Source: CAVXDY01 sp963760715
GTDB taxonomy: Bacteria; Actinomycetota; Thermoleophilia; Miltoncostaeales; Miltoncostaeaceae
NCBI GenBank assembly: GCA_963760715.1
Contig: CAVXDY010000002.1
Location: 1 to 64,000 of the forward strand
Reading direction: 5' to 3'
DNA length: 64,000 bases
Made by a program: the position numbers and the translations under genes. Positions within the stretch are counted from its first letter, which is position 1. Every line of letters starts with the position of its first letter. The notes under the pieces were generated by a model that was not told the origin of the DNA, did no database searches, and was given only the letters and a program-made list of their open reading frames with translations. Below are positions 15,219 to 25,190 of the stretch, one piece after another.

Positions 15219-17093
15219 ATGAGCGAGGTCTCCGGGGATCCCTTCGCGTCCCTCAGCGACGCGGTTCCCGCGCTGGTGTGGATCGCCGACCAGTCGGGCC
15301 GGTGGCTGCACGCCAACGAGCGCTGGCGGGACCTGACCGGCGACGACCCGGTGCGGCTGCTGGGCGACGGCTGGCGGGCCGACGTGCACCCGGACGACCT
15401 GCCGGGCCTGCTCGCGGCCCAGGACGCGGCGCTCTCCGCCGGAGAGGCCTTCGAGGTCGTGCACCGGGTGCTCGCGGCGGACGGGCGGTACCGCTGGATG
15501 CTCTCGCGCGGCGCCCCCCGCCGGTCGGCCGAGGGCGCCCCGAGCGGCTACGTGGGCGCCTGCGTGGACATCGACGAGCGGCGTCAGGTGGGCGACCAGC
15601 TGCGCGAGTCCGAGGCGCTGCTCGACACGATCGTGCAGTGCGCGCCGGTGGGCTTCGCGCTGCTCGACCTGGAGATGCGCTACGTCCGGGTGAACGAGGC
15701 GCTGGCCGAGATCAACGGGGTGGGGCAGGAGGGGCACATCGGCCGCCGGCCGACCGAGGTCCTGCCGGACGTGCCGGGCGAGCTGATCGAGACGTGCTTC
15801 CAGCGCGTGCTCGAGACCGGCGAGCAGATCGCCGACGTCGAGATCAGCGGCGAGACGCCCGCCCAGCCCGGCGAGGAGCGCCATTGGCTGGTCAGCTGGT
15901 ACCCGGTGCGCAACGACGACGAGATGGTCGCCGTGGGCTCCTTCGTCACCGACATCACCGACCGGATGCGCGCGGAGCGCGGAATCGCGCTCCTGGCGGG
16001 GGTTGGCGAGGCGCTGGACGCGACGCTCGGGGTGGATGAGCGCCTCGCGCGCCTCGCCGATCTCCTGGTACCCAGCCTGGCCGATTTCTGCACCATCGAG
16101 ACCGTGGACGGGCTGGGAGGCGCCGAGATCGTGGCGTCCTCACACCTCACGCCCGACGAGGCCGAACGGGTCGCCGCGCTGCGCGCCGAGGCCGACTCGC
16201 CCGCCGTCATCATGGCGCCCCTGCGCACCCGTGGGCGCGAGCTGGGATCGCTGACCCTCGCCATGGGGTCGTCGGGCCGCCGGTTCGACGACCGCACCCG
16301 GTCGCTCGTGCGCCAGCTCGCGCGCCGGGCGAGCCTGGCGGTGGACAACGCGCGCCTGTTCGAGGACCAGCGCCGCATCGCGGGCACGCTCCAGCAGAGC
16401 CTGCTGCCCCGCGAGCTGCCCGAGATCGAGGGCCTCGAGACCGCGGCCCGCTTCTCGCCGGGCGGCGACGGCCACGAGGTGGGCGGCGACTTCTACGACG
16501 TCTTCGAGGCCCGCGGGAGCTGGGCGGTGATCGTCGGCGACGTCTGCGGCAAGGGCGCGGCGGCCGCCGCCCTGACCTCGCTCTGCCGCCACGCCGCGCG
16601 CACCCTGAGCCGCCACGATCCGCCGCCCAGTCAGCTCCTGACGGAGCTGAACGAGAGGATCATGCTCGAGCCCGAGGTCGACCTGCGCTTCTCCACCGCC
16701 GCATACACGCGGCTCACCCGGAGCGCCGGCGCGCTGATCGCCACCGTCTCGAGCGCCGGGCACCCGCTGCCGCTGGTGGTGCGCGCGTCGGGCCGGGTGG
16801 AGGAGCTGGGGGAGCCGGGCACGCTCCTGGGCCTGCTCCCGGTCGTGCGGGTCACCGACCGGTCCACCGAGCTCGCGCCGGGCGACGCGCTGGTGATGTT
16901 CACCGACGGCGTCACCGAGGCGCGGCGCGACGGGATCCTCTTCGGCGACGAGCGCCTGCGCGAGCTGGTCTCGGGGCTCGCGGGCCGGCCGGCCGAGGAG
17001 ATCGCCGCCGCCATCGAGGGCGCCGCGATCGCGTTCCAGGGCGGCCCGCTCACCGACGACCTCGCGGTGGTGGTGCTCCGGGTGACGCGGTGA
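15219..17093 (+). CDS. PAS-PAS-GAF-SpoIIE-type (PP2C) serine phosphatase
   Basis: 624 aa from ATG 15219. PAS 1 (about residues 10-125: PALVWIADQSGRWLHANERW...), PAS 2 (about 135-250), GAF (about 260-385) and a C-terminal PPM/SpoIIE phosphatase domain (about 400-620). The phosphatase has GGDFYDVF, VGDVCGKG(A), SSAGHPLPL and FTDGVTEA, the metal-binding Asp and Gly motifs of RsbU/RsbP proteins. Such enzymes normally dephosphorylate an anti-anti-sigma factor and release a stress sigma factor; the partner is not in this window. The start is uncertain because the ribosome site is weak. A 41-aa membrane peptide gene overlaps the stop. Confidence 0.9.
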   Translation: MSEVSGDPFASLSDAVPALVWIADQSGRWLHANERWRDLTGDDPVRLLGDGWRADVHPDDLPGLLAAQDAALSAGEAFEVVHRVLAADGRYRWMLSRGAPRRSAEGAPSGYVGACVDIDERRQVGDQLRESEALLDTIVQCAPVGFALLDLEMRYVRVNEALAEINGVGQEGHIGRRPTEVLPDVPGELIETCFQRVLETGEQIADVEISGETPAQPGEERHWLVSWYPVRNDDEMVAVGSFVTDITDRMRAERGIALLAGVGEALDATLGVDERLARLADLLVPSLADFCTIETVDGLGGAEIVASSHLTPDEAERVAALRAEADSPAVIMAPLRTRGRELGSLTLAMGSSGRRFDDRTRSLVRQLARRASLAVDNARLFEDQRRIAGTLQQSLLPRELPEIEGLETAARFSPGGDGHEVGGDFYDVFEARGSWAVIVGDVCGKGAAAAALTSLCRHAARTLSRHDPPPSQLLTELNERIMLEPEVDLRFSTAAYTRLTRSAGALIATVSSAGHPLPLVVRASGRVEELGEPGTLLGLLPVVRVTDRSTELAPGDALVMFTDGVTEARRDGILFGDERLRELVSGLAGRPAEEIAAAIEGAAIAFQGGPLTDDLAVVVLRVTR

Positions 17094-17215
17094 CCGACCC
17101 GGCCCGCGAGCGCCGGCGCGATCCGGCGTGGGTCTGGTACGCCCTGGCGATCGGCATCATCGCCGTGCTCGGGTTGCTGGACGCCCTGGGGGTGCTGAAC
17201 GGGCTCGGCCCGTGA
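17090..17215 (+). CDS. 41-residue single-span membrane peptide
   Basis: GTG 17090 overlaps the stop of the phosphatase gene (GTGA). The product has an Arg/Asp-rich N-terminus (VTDPARERRRDPAW), one hydrophobic helix (about residues 14-37) and ends NGLGP. Its codon use is as GC3-rich as the neighbours', and the frame is preserved throughout, which supports real translation. It might anchor or modulate the sensor phosphatase, but that is inference. Confidence 0.5.
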   Translation: MTDPARERRRDPAWVWYALAIGIIAVLGLLDALGVLNGLGP

Positions 17216-17255
17216 GGGGCGGTCCCATGCTGAGACGCGTCAGAGGAGGGGTGAG

Positions 17256-18164
17256 ATGAAGGCCGTTCAGTTCAGCGAGTACGGCGGTCCCGAGGTTCTT
17301 CGCGTCTCCGACGTCGAGGAGCCTCACGCCGGCCCGGGCCAGATCCGGGTGACGGTCCGAGGCGCCGGCGTCAACCCGGTGGACTGGAAGTTCCGGAGCG
17401 GAGCGATGCAGCAGTTCATGCCGATCGACCTGCCCAGCATCCCGGGCAGCGACGTCGCCGGGGTGGTCGACGAGGTCGGCGACGGCGTGACCGACGTGAG
17501 CGTGGGCGACGAGGTGTTCGGGTTCGCCGTCGGCGGCGCCGCCGCGGAGCACGCGGTGCTGGAGCACTACGCGACAAAGCCCGCCGGCATGTCCTGGGCG
17601 GAGGCCGCCGGCCTGCCCGTGGCGGTGGAGACCGCCGTCCGCACACTGGATCTGCTGGGCCTGGAGCCCGGTCAGACGATCCTCGTCAACGGCGCAGCGG
17701 GCGGCGTCGGCACCGCGGCGGTGCAGTTCGCCCGCGCCCGCGGAGCGCGCGTCATCGGGACGGCCAGCGAGGGCAACCACGAGTTCCTGCGCACGCTGGG
17801 CGCCGAGCCGACGACCTACGGCGACGGCATGGTCGACCGTGTCCGCGCGCTCGCCCCCGAGGGCGTCAACCGTGCGCTCGACACCGCCGGGCGGGGCGCG
17901 CTGCCCGAGCTGATCGAGATCACCGGAAGCCCGGACAACGTCGTCACCATCGCCGACTTCAGCGCGGCCGAGCACGGAGTGCGCGTCTCGACCGGCGCCG
18001 AGGAGCGTTCCTGGGAGGCGCTCGGCCAGGCCGCGCAGCTCGCCGAGGCGGGGGAGCTGACGTTGCCCGTCGAGAGGACCTTCCCCTTCGACCAGGCGCC
18101 CGAGGCCCATCGGATCAGCGAGGACGGCCACGTCCGCGGCAAGCTGGTGCTCGTCCCCGACTGA
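17256..18164 (+). CDS. NADP-dependent MDR-family oxidoreductase (quinone oxidoreductase-like)
   Basis: 302 aa from ATG 17256, with AGAGGAGGGGTGAG as ribosome site. It is a medium-chain dehydrogenase/reductase of the zinc-free group: GroES-like N-terminus (VQFSEYGGPEVLRVSDVEEP, GAGVNPVDWKFRSG, PGSDVAGVVDEVGDGV), then a Rossmann fold with NGAAGGVGTAAVQFARARGARVIGT. No structural zinc Cys cluster is present. Family members reduce quinones or enones with NADPH. The nearest regulatory clue is only its own strong translation start; it does not obviously belong to an operon. Confidence 0.88.
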   Translation: MKAVQFSEYGGPEVLRVSDVEEPHAGPGQIRVTVRGAGVNPVDWKFRSGAMQQFMPIDLPSIPGSDVAGVVDEVGDGVTDVSVGDEVFGFAVGGAAAEHAVLEHYATKPAGMSWAEAAGLPVAVETAVRTLDLLGLEPGQTILVNGAAGGVGTAAVQFARARGARVIGTASEGNHEFLRTLGAEPTTYGDGMVDRVRALAPEGVNRALDTAGRGALPELIEITGSPDNVVTIADFSAAEHGVRVSTGAEERSWEALGQAAQLAEAGELTLPVERTFPFDQAPEAHRISEDGHVRGKLVLVPD

Positions 18165-18186
18165 TCCGACCGGGCGGTCCCGCCCC

Positions 18187-18600
18187 TCACGAGCGCCAGC
18201 GCAACCAGAGGATCGCCACGAGGTACGCGACCCCGCCGATCGCCGCGATCCAGGCGTAGGGCTGGCCGTCGTTGCCCTGCGCGAGCTCCACCATGGTGGC
18301 CACCAGCGCGGCCCCCAGGGCGACGATGCCCGCGAAGGCGGTGGCCCGCAGGTCCATCAGCGCGAAGCGCTCGTCGCGTCCGTCGCCGCGCAGCCCGCGG
18401 ATCGTCTCGCTGCGCCCGCCCAGCAGGAACACCGCGCCCAGCGCCGTCATCAGCGCCAGCCCGCCGAACCCGGCGGCCAGGTCGTCGCCGATCGCGAAGG
18501 CGACCAGGTAGACCAGGCCCAGGAACACGCAGAACGCGGGCAGGAACCATCTCGTGCGCGTGACCCCCTCCCGAGGCCTATGCATCGTCATCACCGGCAT
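18187..18600 (-). CDS. Four-helix membrane protein linked to the XRE regulator
   Basis: 137 aa from ATG 18600, with GGAGGAG seven nt upstream. Four hydrophobic segments (about residues 17-37, 43-62, 87-108 and 115-133) surround a polar loop (GGRSETIRGLRGDGRDERFALMDL). It overlaps the end of the XRE regulator gene by 23 nt. The pair, a tiny XRE repressor with a DUF2178-like membrane protein, is common in Gram-positive bacteria and archaea, with unknown role. ATG 18591 and 18585 are alternative starts, but only 18600 is well placed for the ribosome site. Confidence 0.7.
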   Translation of the reverse strand: MPVMTMHRPREGVTRTRWFLPAFCVFLGLVYLVAFAIGDDLAAGFGGLALMTALGAVFLLGGRSETIRGLRGDGRDERFALMDLRATAFAGIVALGAALVATMVELAQGNDGQPYAWIAAIGGVAYLVAILWLRWRS

Positions 18601-18781
18601 CGAAGATCTCCTCCACTGGCTGTCCGAAGAAGCGGGCGAGGCCGATCGCCAGGGGCAGGGAGGGGGTGTAGCGCTCCTTCTCGATCGAGTTGATCGTCTG
18701 GCGCGAGACCCCGAGGGCCTCCGCGAGCTGCTGCTGCGAGAGACCCCCCGACGCCCGGAGATTGCGAACCTCGTTCCGCAT
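18578..18781 (-). CDS. XRE-family helix-turn-helix regulator (67 aa)
   Basis: The protein is a minimal Cro/C1-type DNA-binding domain: MRNEVRNLRASGGLSQQQLAEALGVS then RQTINSIEKERYTPSLPLA, with a short acidic tail (EEIFDAGDDDA). It resembles the YozG group, which regulates an adjacent membrane protein gene. The start codon abuts a 24-bp near-perfect palindrome that also contains a predicted -10, and a TTGACA -35 lies 17 bp further out. Autorepression is the simple reading. The mRNA is predicted to begin at the ATG itself. Confidence 0.87.
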   Translation of the reverse strand: MRNEVRNLRASGGLSQQQLAEALGVSRQTINSIEKERYTPSLPLAIGLARFFGQPVEEIFDAGDDDA

Positions 18782-18830
18782 GGATGTAAAGCTAGCTTTC
18801 CATCCTGATGGTGTCAAGCGAGCTTTCCAT
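18782..18830 (-). promoter_or_regulatory. XRE gene promoter with palindromic operator, probably leaderless
   Basis: On the minus strand TTGACA (18817-18812) and TAGCTT (18794-18789) are separated by 17 bp, and the ATG follows 7 nt after the -10. A 24-bp palindrome (18782-18805, core AAAGCTAGCTTT, one mismatched pair) covers the -10. AGCTTTCCAT at 18794-18803 is repeated at 18821-18830 beside the -35. A dimeric repressor at both sites would block this promoter and perhaps the divergent gene at 18878. Confidence 0.65.
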
Positions 18831-18877
18831 TCGCGGCCCGGCGAGGGGTCGCCACGGCGGCGGCGAACACGCCCTCC

Positions 18878-19546
18878 GTGGAGCCCCGCGACGACCGCGC
18901 CCTGATGACCGGGCTGCTCGCCCTGACCGTCGCCACCGGGCTGGTCGACGCCGCCAGCTTCCTCGGCCTCGGCCGCATCTTCACGGCCAACATGACCGGG
19001 AACATCGTGCTGCTCGGCTTCTCCCTGGGCGGCGCGCCGGGGTTCTCGGCGCCGGCCCTCCTCACCTCGCTCGGGGCCTTCCTCGTCGGCGCCGCCGTGG
19101 GCGGGCGGCTGGCCGTCCACCTGGGGATCCGCCGCTCGCGCTGGCTCGGCGTGGCGTTCGGCGTGGAGACGGGCCTCGTCGCGGTGGCCGCCCTGCTGGC
19201 GATCGGCCTCCACGTCGATCCCTCGGGCGCCCGGCTCTACGCGGTGATCACGGTCCTGGGGCTCGCGATGGGCATCCGGAACTCCACGGTGCGCAAGCTC
19301 GCCGTGCCGGACCTCACCACGACGGTCCTGACGCTGACGCTGACGGGGCTCGCGGCCGACTCACCGCCGGGAGGATCGCCCGCCGTGCGGCCGCTGCGCC
19401 GCGTCGCCGCGGTGGTGGCCATGCTGCTCGGAGCGCTGGTCGGCGCGTCGCTCATCGACCACGCCCTCGCCCTGCCGCTCGCCGCCGCCGCGCTGGTCTC
19501 GCTGCTCGCCCTGGTGCCGCTGATCCCCCGTCAGGCATCGAGCTGA
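18878..19546 (+). CDS. YoaK family (DUF1275) membrane protein
   Basis: 222 aa from GTG 18878. Six or seven hydrophobic segments and the family signature GLVDAASFLGLGRIFTANMTGN near residues 20-41, followed by GIRNSTVRKLAVPDLTTTVLTLTLTGL, identify DUF1275. The function of the family is unknown. It is divergent from the XRE regulator, and the second AGCTTTCCAT operator copy lies upstream of it. It overlaps the convergent DNA ligase gene by 16 nt at the 3' end. Confidence 0.85.
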   Translation: MEPRDDRALMTGLLALTVATGLVDAASFLGLGRIFTANMTGNIVLLGFSLGGAPGFSAPALLTSLGAFLVGAAVGGRLAVHLGIRRSRWLGVAFGVETGLVAVAALLAIGLHVDPSGARLYAVITVLGLAMGIRNSTVRKLAVPDLTTTVLTLTLTGLAADSPPGGSPAVRPLRRVAAVVAMLLGALVGASLIDHALALPLAAAALVSLLALVPLIPRQASS

Positions 19547-20469
19547 TCGAAGGTGCAGCTCGCCGGGTCGCGGTCGTCGCGGAAGCGCAGGAGCCGGGCG
19601 CCGTGGCGGATGCGCCCGCCGCTCGCGTGGTCGTAGCTCACCTCGGCCACCAGCTCGGGCCGGAGCTCCACCCACTCCAGGTCGCGGTCGGCGTCCCACC
19701 GGCTGGGGTCGCCGCTTCCGCGGCCGCCGGTCTCGTAGGGGGCGAGCTCCTCGCGCAGCGCCCTCTTGCGGGCCGCGGTGAAGCCCGCGCAGTGGCCCAC
19801 CGGCCGCAGCGTGCCGCCGTCGTGGAGCCCGAGGATGAGCGAGCCCACCGTGCCCTCGGTCGTGCCCGGCCGCCAGCCCATGACCACGCAGTCGAGCGTG
19901 CGCACGCGCTTGATCTTGGTCATGCCCTGGCGCTCCCCCGGCCGGTAGGGCGCGTCGAGGCGCTTGGCGATCACGCCCTCCGCCGTGGCCAGCCACTCGC
20001 GCGCCCGCCCGGGGTCGAGGCTGGTCTCCACCGGGTCGTACCCGCCGGCGTCCTCCTCGAGCCGGGCGCGGCGCTCGGCGAACGGCGCGTCGAGCAGCGA
20101 GGCGTCGCCACGGGCGAGCAGGTCGAAGGGCGCGAAGGTCGCCGGGATCTCCTGTGACAGACGCTCGACGCGCGAGGCGGCCGGGTGGAGGCGCTGCTGG
20201 AGGAGCCCGAACTCCTCGCCCCCGGCCTCGCCGGTGATCACGATCTCGCCGTCGAGCACGTAGCGTCCCGGGGAGAACGCGAGCTCGGGGAAGTAGCGCT
20301 CCAGCGGCTTGCCGGAGCGCGACTGGATCGCCACCGAGTCCCCGTCGACGAAGACGATCGCGCGGAACCCGTCGAGCTTGCGCTCGTACGACCAGCCCTC
20401 ACCCAGGGGCAGCTCGCGCGCCGAGCGCGCGAGCTGCGGGGGGAGAGGCGGTTGGAGCGGGAGGGTCAC
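19531..20469 (-). CDS. ATP-dependent DNA ligase (LigC/LigD ligase-domain type)
   Basis: 312 aa. The nucleotidyltransferase motifs are all visible: motif I KLDGFRA with the AMP-accepting Lys at residue 31, SRSGKPL, motif III VLDGEIVI, IIIa FAPFDLLA, motif IV EGVIAKRLDAPY and motif V KIKR. A C-terminal OB domain follows (LDCVVMGWRPG..., HCAGFTAARKRAL, VELRPELVAEVSYDHASGGRIRHGARLLRFRDDRDP). No polymerase or nuclease domain and no Ku gene is adjacent, so it resembles stand-alone actinobacterial LigC enzymes used in repair more than full LigD. It is separated from the rhodanese gene upstream by only 6 nt. Confidence 0.9.
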   Translation of the reverse strand: MTLPLQPPLPPQLARSARELPLGEGWSYERKLDGFRAIVFVDGDSVAIQSRSGKPLERYFPELAFSPGRYVLDGEIVITGEAGGEEFGLLQQRLHPAASRVERLSQEIPATFAPFDLLARGDASLLDAPFAERRARLEEDAGGYDPVETSLDPGRAREWLATAEGVIAKRLDAPYRPGERQGMTKIKRVRTLDCVVMGWRPGTTEGTVGSLILGLHDGGTLRPVGHCAGFTAARKRALREELAPYETGGRGSGDPSRWDADRDLEWVELRPELVAEVSYDHASGGRIRHGARLLRFRDDRDPASCTFDQLDA

Positions 20470-20475
20470 CCGCTC

Positions 20476-21315
20476 CTAGCGCTCGACGGGCACTCCCACG
20501 AGGCTGCCGTACTCGGTCCAGGAGCCGTCGTAGTTGCGCACCTGCTCGTAGCCCAGGATCTCGTGCAGCACGAACCAGGTGTGGCTCGAGCGCTCGCCGA
20601 TGCGGCAGTAGGCGATCACGTCGGTGTCGGGCGTGACCCCCACGTTGCCGTAGAGGGCGGTGAGGTCGGAGTCGCTCTTGAACGAGCCGTCCTCCTGGGC
20701 CGCGCTCGCCCAGGGCACGTTGGCCGCGCCGGGGATGTGCCCCGGCACCTGCGCCTGCTCCTGGGGGAGGTGCGGCGGGGCGAGGACCTCGCCCGAGAAC
20801 TCGGCGGGGCTGCGGACGTTGACCAGCGACCTGCCCTTGCCGCCGATGTGCTTGAGCACGTCGTCGCGGAAGGCGCGGAACTTGTCGCGGATCTTGCCCA
20901 GCGGCCCGGGGTCGGCCGTCGCGAACGAGGGCTCGTCGGTCACCAGCTCGCGGCCCTCGAGCTCCCACTTCTTGCGCCCGCCGTCCACCAGCTTGACCCG
21001 GTCGAAGCCCAGGTACCGCAGCAGCCAGTAGGCGTAGGTGGCGAACCAGTTGTTGTTGCCGCCGTAGAGCACCACCGTGGTGTCGGGCCCCACGCCGCTG
21101 CGGGCGAGGAGCTCGGACAGGCTCTGCTGATCGAGGAACTCCCGCCGGAGCGGCTCGTGCAGGTCGTCCTTCCAATGCCATGCGATGGCGTTGCGGATGT
21201 GCCCGCCGGCATAGGCGGCGGTGTCCTCGTCGACCTCCACCAGGCGGTAGGCCGGGTCGTCCACGTGCTCGGCGACCCAGTCGGTGGAGACCAGCACCTC
21301 GTCCCGTCGGCTCAT
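20476..21315 (-). CDS. Two-domain thiosulfate sulfurtransferase (rhodanese)
   Basis: 279 aa from ATG 21315, with GAAGGAGTCGAGGTA before it. The N-terminal inactive domain (about residues 5-120) and C-terminal catalytic domain (about 150-275) are typical of CysA/SseA-type enzymes. The active loop is CRIGERS near residue 235, with the persulfide-forming Cys. SDLTALY and GHIPGAANVPW are further family motifs. The enzyme transfers sulfane sulfur from thiosulfate to acceptors such as cyanide. It is divergent from the ccmE operon and precedes the DNA ligase gene on the same strand. Confidence 0.92.
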   Translation of the reverse strand: MSRRDEVLVSTDWVAEHVDDPAYRLVEVDEDTAAYAGGHIRNAIAWHWKDDLHEPLRREFLDQQSLSELLARSGVGPDTTVVLYGGNNNWFATYAYWLLRYLGFDRVKLVDGGRKKWELEGRELVTDEPSFATADPGPLGKIRDKFRAFRDDVLKHIGGKGRSLVNVRSPAEFSGEVLAPPHLPQEQAQVPGHIPGAANVPWASAAQEDGSFKSDSDLTALYGNVGVTPDTDVIAYCRIGERSSHTWFVLHEILGYEQVRNYDGSWTEYGSLVGVPVER

Positions 21316-21456
21316 TACCTCGACTCCTTCGTCTCCCGTCGAGCCACTCGGCGTGGCGTCATTGTCGGTAAAGCTACTGGGAATCTCGGGTATCCGCCTA
21401 GAGGCATCGGTGAATCGGGGGAGCTTCGTCCCGTGCGCCCGGCGAGGGGCCGGTGT

Positions 21457-21462
21457 TACGAT
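21457..21462 (+). promoter_or_regulatory. Putative -10 box for a leaderless ccmE transcript
   Basis: TACGAT fits TANNNT and ends 7 nt before the GTG start of ccmE, so transcription would begin at or next to the start codon. There is no convincing -35. The ribosome-binding region before ccmE lacks an AGGAGG-like sequence, consistent with a leaderless mRNA. Confidence 0.4.
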
Positions 21463-21469
21463 CGCCCCG

Positions 21470-21883
21470 GTGCGCTCCCGCCTGCGCTTCATCCTCGCCA
21501 TCGGCTTGGCCCTCGTCCTGGGCGGCTGGCTCGCGTTCACGAGCCTCGGCGGCTCCCTCGAGACGTACGCCGGCCCGGCCGAGCTCGCCGCGGGCAAGAC
21601 CTACCGCCTGAACGGCACGGTGGCGCCCGGAGCGCCCAAGGACGCGGTCGCCCTCGCCAACAGCGACAAGGGGCTCACCTTCGCCGTGGTCAACAAGCAG
21701 ACCCCCGACCGCCGCGTGACGGTGCACTACCGCGGGACCGTGCCGGACCAGTTCAAGGTCGGGCGCGAGGTCGTCGTGACCGGGTCGCTGCAGAACGGAA
21801 CCTTCGTCGCCCGCAACGACTCGCTGATCACGCTCTGCCCGTCGAAGTTCACCGACCGCGCTGACGACACCTCGCCCGCGTAG
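21470..21883 (+). CDS. ccmE: Cytochrome c maturation heme chaperone CcmE, Cys type
   Basis: 137 aa from GTG 21470. One N-terminal membrane anchor (about residues 5-26) is followed by the OB-fold domain (YRLNGTV, FAVVN, VTVHYRGTVPDQFKVGREVVVTG, NGTFVARND). CcmE carries heme covalently from CcmC to CcmF. In the usual protein a His in HxxxY binds heme. Here the corresponding place reads CPSKF with Cys123 and Phe127, and no His is nearby. Cys-type CcmE (CxxxY) is known from archaea and some sulfate reducers; a Phe at the last position is a further change. It is followed by ccmF after 17 nt. Confidence 0.85.
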   Translation: MRSRLRFILAIGLALVLGGWLAFTSLGGSLETYAGPAELAAGKTYRLNGTVAPGAPKDAVALANSDKGLTFAVVNKQTPDRRVTVHYRGTVPDQFKVGREVVVTGSLQNGTFVARNDSLITLCPSKFTDRADDTSPA

Positions 21884-21900
21884 GCGGGCGTGACGCCTCG

Positions 21901-23895
<1,995 letters not shown>

Positions 23896-23914
23896 GTGCC
23901 CGGGCGAGCAGGGT

Positions 23915-24196
23915 GTGCTGGCCGGCCTCCTGATCGCGGCGGTGGCCCTGGTGGTGGTTGCGGCGGTGGCCTGGCCGCTCCTCGCCCGCGCTCCCGGAAC
24001 GCCGCCCCCCGATCCGGAGGCCGAGCGCCGCCAGGCGATCCAGGAGGACCTGGACCGCTCGCTCGAGGCGATCCGGGAGATCGAGATGGACCATCGCGCC
24101 GGCAACCTCTCCGAGGAGGACTTCGCGGCCCTCGACCGCGCCGAGCGGGCCCGGGCGGTGGAGCTGATGCGCCGGCGCGACCGGGAGGAGGGTTGA
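23915..24196 (+). CDS. Small CcmI-like cytochrome maturation protein
   Basis: 93 aa from GTG 23915. One N-terminal membrane segment (about residues 2-24) is followed by an acidic coiled-coil-like helix with DRSLEAIREIEMDHRAGNLS and EEDFAALDRAERARAVELM, the pattern seen at the N-terminus of CcmI/CycH proteins. The TPR domain of full CcmI is missing. Position directly after ccmF supports a role in heme lyase assembly. The start lies 20 nt after the ccmF stop and has no good ribosome site. Confidence 0.6.
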   Translation: MLAGLLIAAVALVVVAAVAWPLLARAPGTPPPDPEAERRQAIQEDLDRSLEAIREIEMDHRAGNLSEEDFAALDRAERARAVELMRRRDREEG

Positions 24197-25011
24197 CGCG
24201 CCGGCTGCTGCTGGCGGTCGCGCTCGCCGTCCTGGTGGCGCTGTCGGCCGGCTGCCAGGCCGCCTTCGACATCAACGCGGACATCAACCGCGACGGGCGC
24301 GGCACCGTCACCCTGCGCCTCGCCCTCGATCGCGACGCCCAGTCGGCCCTCGGCATCTCCACCGCCGACGACCCGCAGGTGGCGGCCGCGAAGTTCGCGC
24401 CGATGCTCACCGACGGCGGGTGGTCGGGAGGCGACACCCAGATCGCGGCCACGCGGGACGCGGACAGCGGGGAGCTGGTGCTGGAGACCAGCCACCCGAT
24501 CGACTCCATCAAGCAGCTCGAGGACGTTCTGTCCCTGCCCCGGCCGATCTCGCAGATCGCGCCGGACCAGTCGACCCTCGCGGCCCTGCCGGACCTCCCG
24601 GCCGAGTCGCCGCTCCTGAACGCCGTGGACGCGCGCCTGGGCCACGAGAGCGGAGACAATCCGGGCTTCGACTTCTTCGCCCGCGGCGGCGTCGGGGACA
24701 TCGGCGAGCAGACCTGCAAGGGGAACGGGACCGTGGGCTTCGGGCGCTCGCTGCGGGACGCCCTCCACATCACCTACCGCTTCCGCCTGCCGGGCGGGCC
24801 GGGCGACACCAACGCCGACGAGACCCCTGCGGGCCAGAACGTCTGGCGGGCACAATATGGCGATTGCCCGCCGCTCCAGGCCTCGTCAGGGGGCGGAAGT
24901 TCCAGTACCTTGGTGAACGGCCTGATCCTGGCGGTGCTCGCCGGGATCGTCATGATCGTGTTCGCGCTGCGCGGGTTGCGCCGCCGTCGAGAGCGCCGCG
25001 AACCGACCTAA
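24193..25011 (+). CDS. LppM-like lipoprotein with C-terminal membrane helix
   Basis: 272 aa from TTG 24193, which overlaps the stop of the CcmI-like gene and follows GGAGGAGGG. The signal peptide ends in the lipobox LSAGC (Cys near residue 20). The mature part begins with a beta-rich domain (FDINADINRDGRGTVTLRLALDRDAQ) that resembles the DUF3153/LppM family. A Ser/Gly linker is followed by one membrane helix near residues 240-260 and an Arg-rich tail. The protein would be tethered outside the membrane at both ends. Its role is unknown; LppM in mycobacteria acts in envelope biology. Confidence 0.65.
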   Translation: MTRRLLLAVALAVLVALSAGCQAAFDINADINRDGRGTVTLRLALDRDAQSALGISTADDPQVAAAKFAPMLTDGGWSGGDTQIAATRDADSGELVLETSHPIDSIKQLEDVLSLPRPISQIAPDQSTLAALPDLPAESPLLNAVDARLGHESGDNPGFDFFARGGVGDIGEQTCKGNGTVGFGRSLRDALHITYRFRLPGGPGDTNADETPAGQNVWRAQYGDCPPLQASSGGGSSSTLVNGLILAVLAGIVMIVFALRGLRRRRERREPT

Positions 25012-25082
25012 ACGTCCCAATCCGGGGCGGGAAAGTGCCCAATAAGCGCAAGGACACTTGTCCGCAGCGCCGAAGGCCGGGG

Positions 25083-25111
25083 TTGACCGTCGAACGAGAG
25101 GCACTTAGGGT
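25083..25111 (+). promoter_or_regulatory. Predicted promoter of the M23 peptidase pair
   Basis: TTGACC (25083-25088), a 17-bp spacer and TAGGGT (25106-25111) fit a housekeeping promoter. Transcription would begin near 25118, so in-frame starts at or before 25110 cannot be used from it. The leader contains two GC-rich hairpins (about 25143-25162 and 25182-25200). Confidence 0.5.
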
Positions 25112-25190
25112 GCCGCCCGTTCACAACGACTCCGCGCGGTTCCGGGGCAGTGCCCGCCCCGGTGAGCCAAGGCCGGCGCCCATCGCGCCG

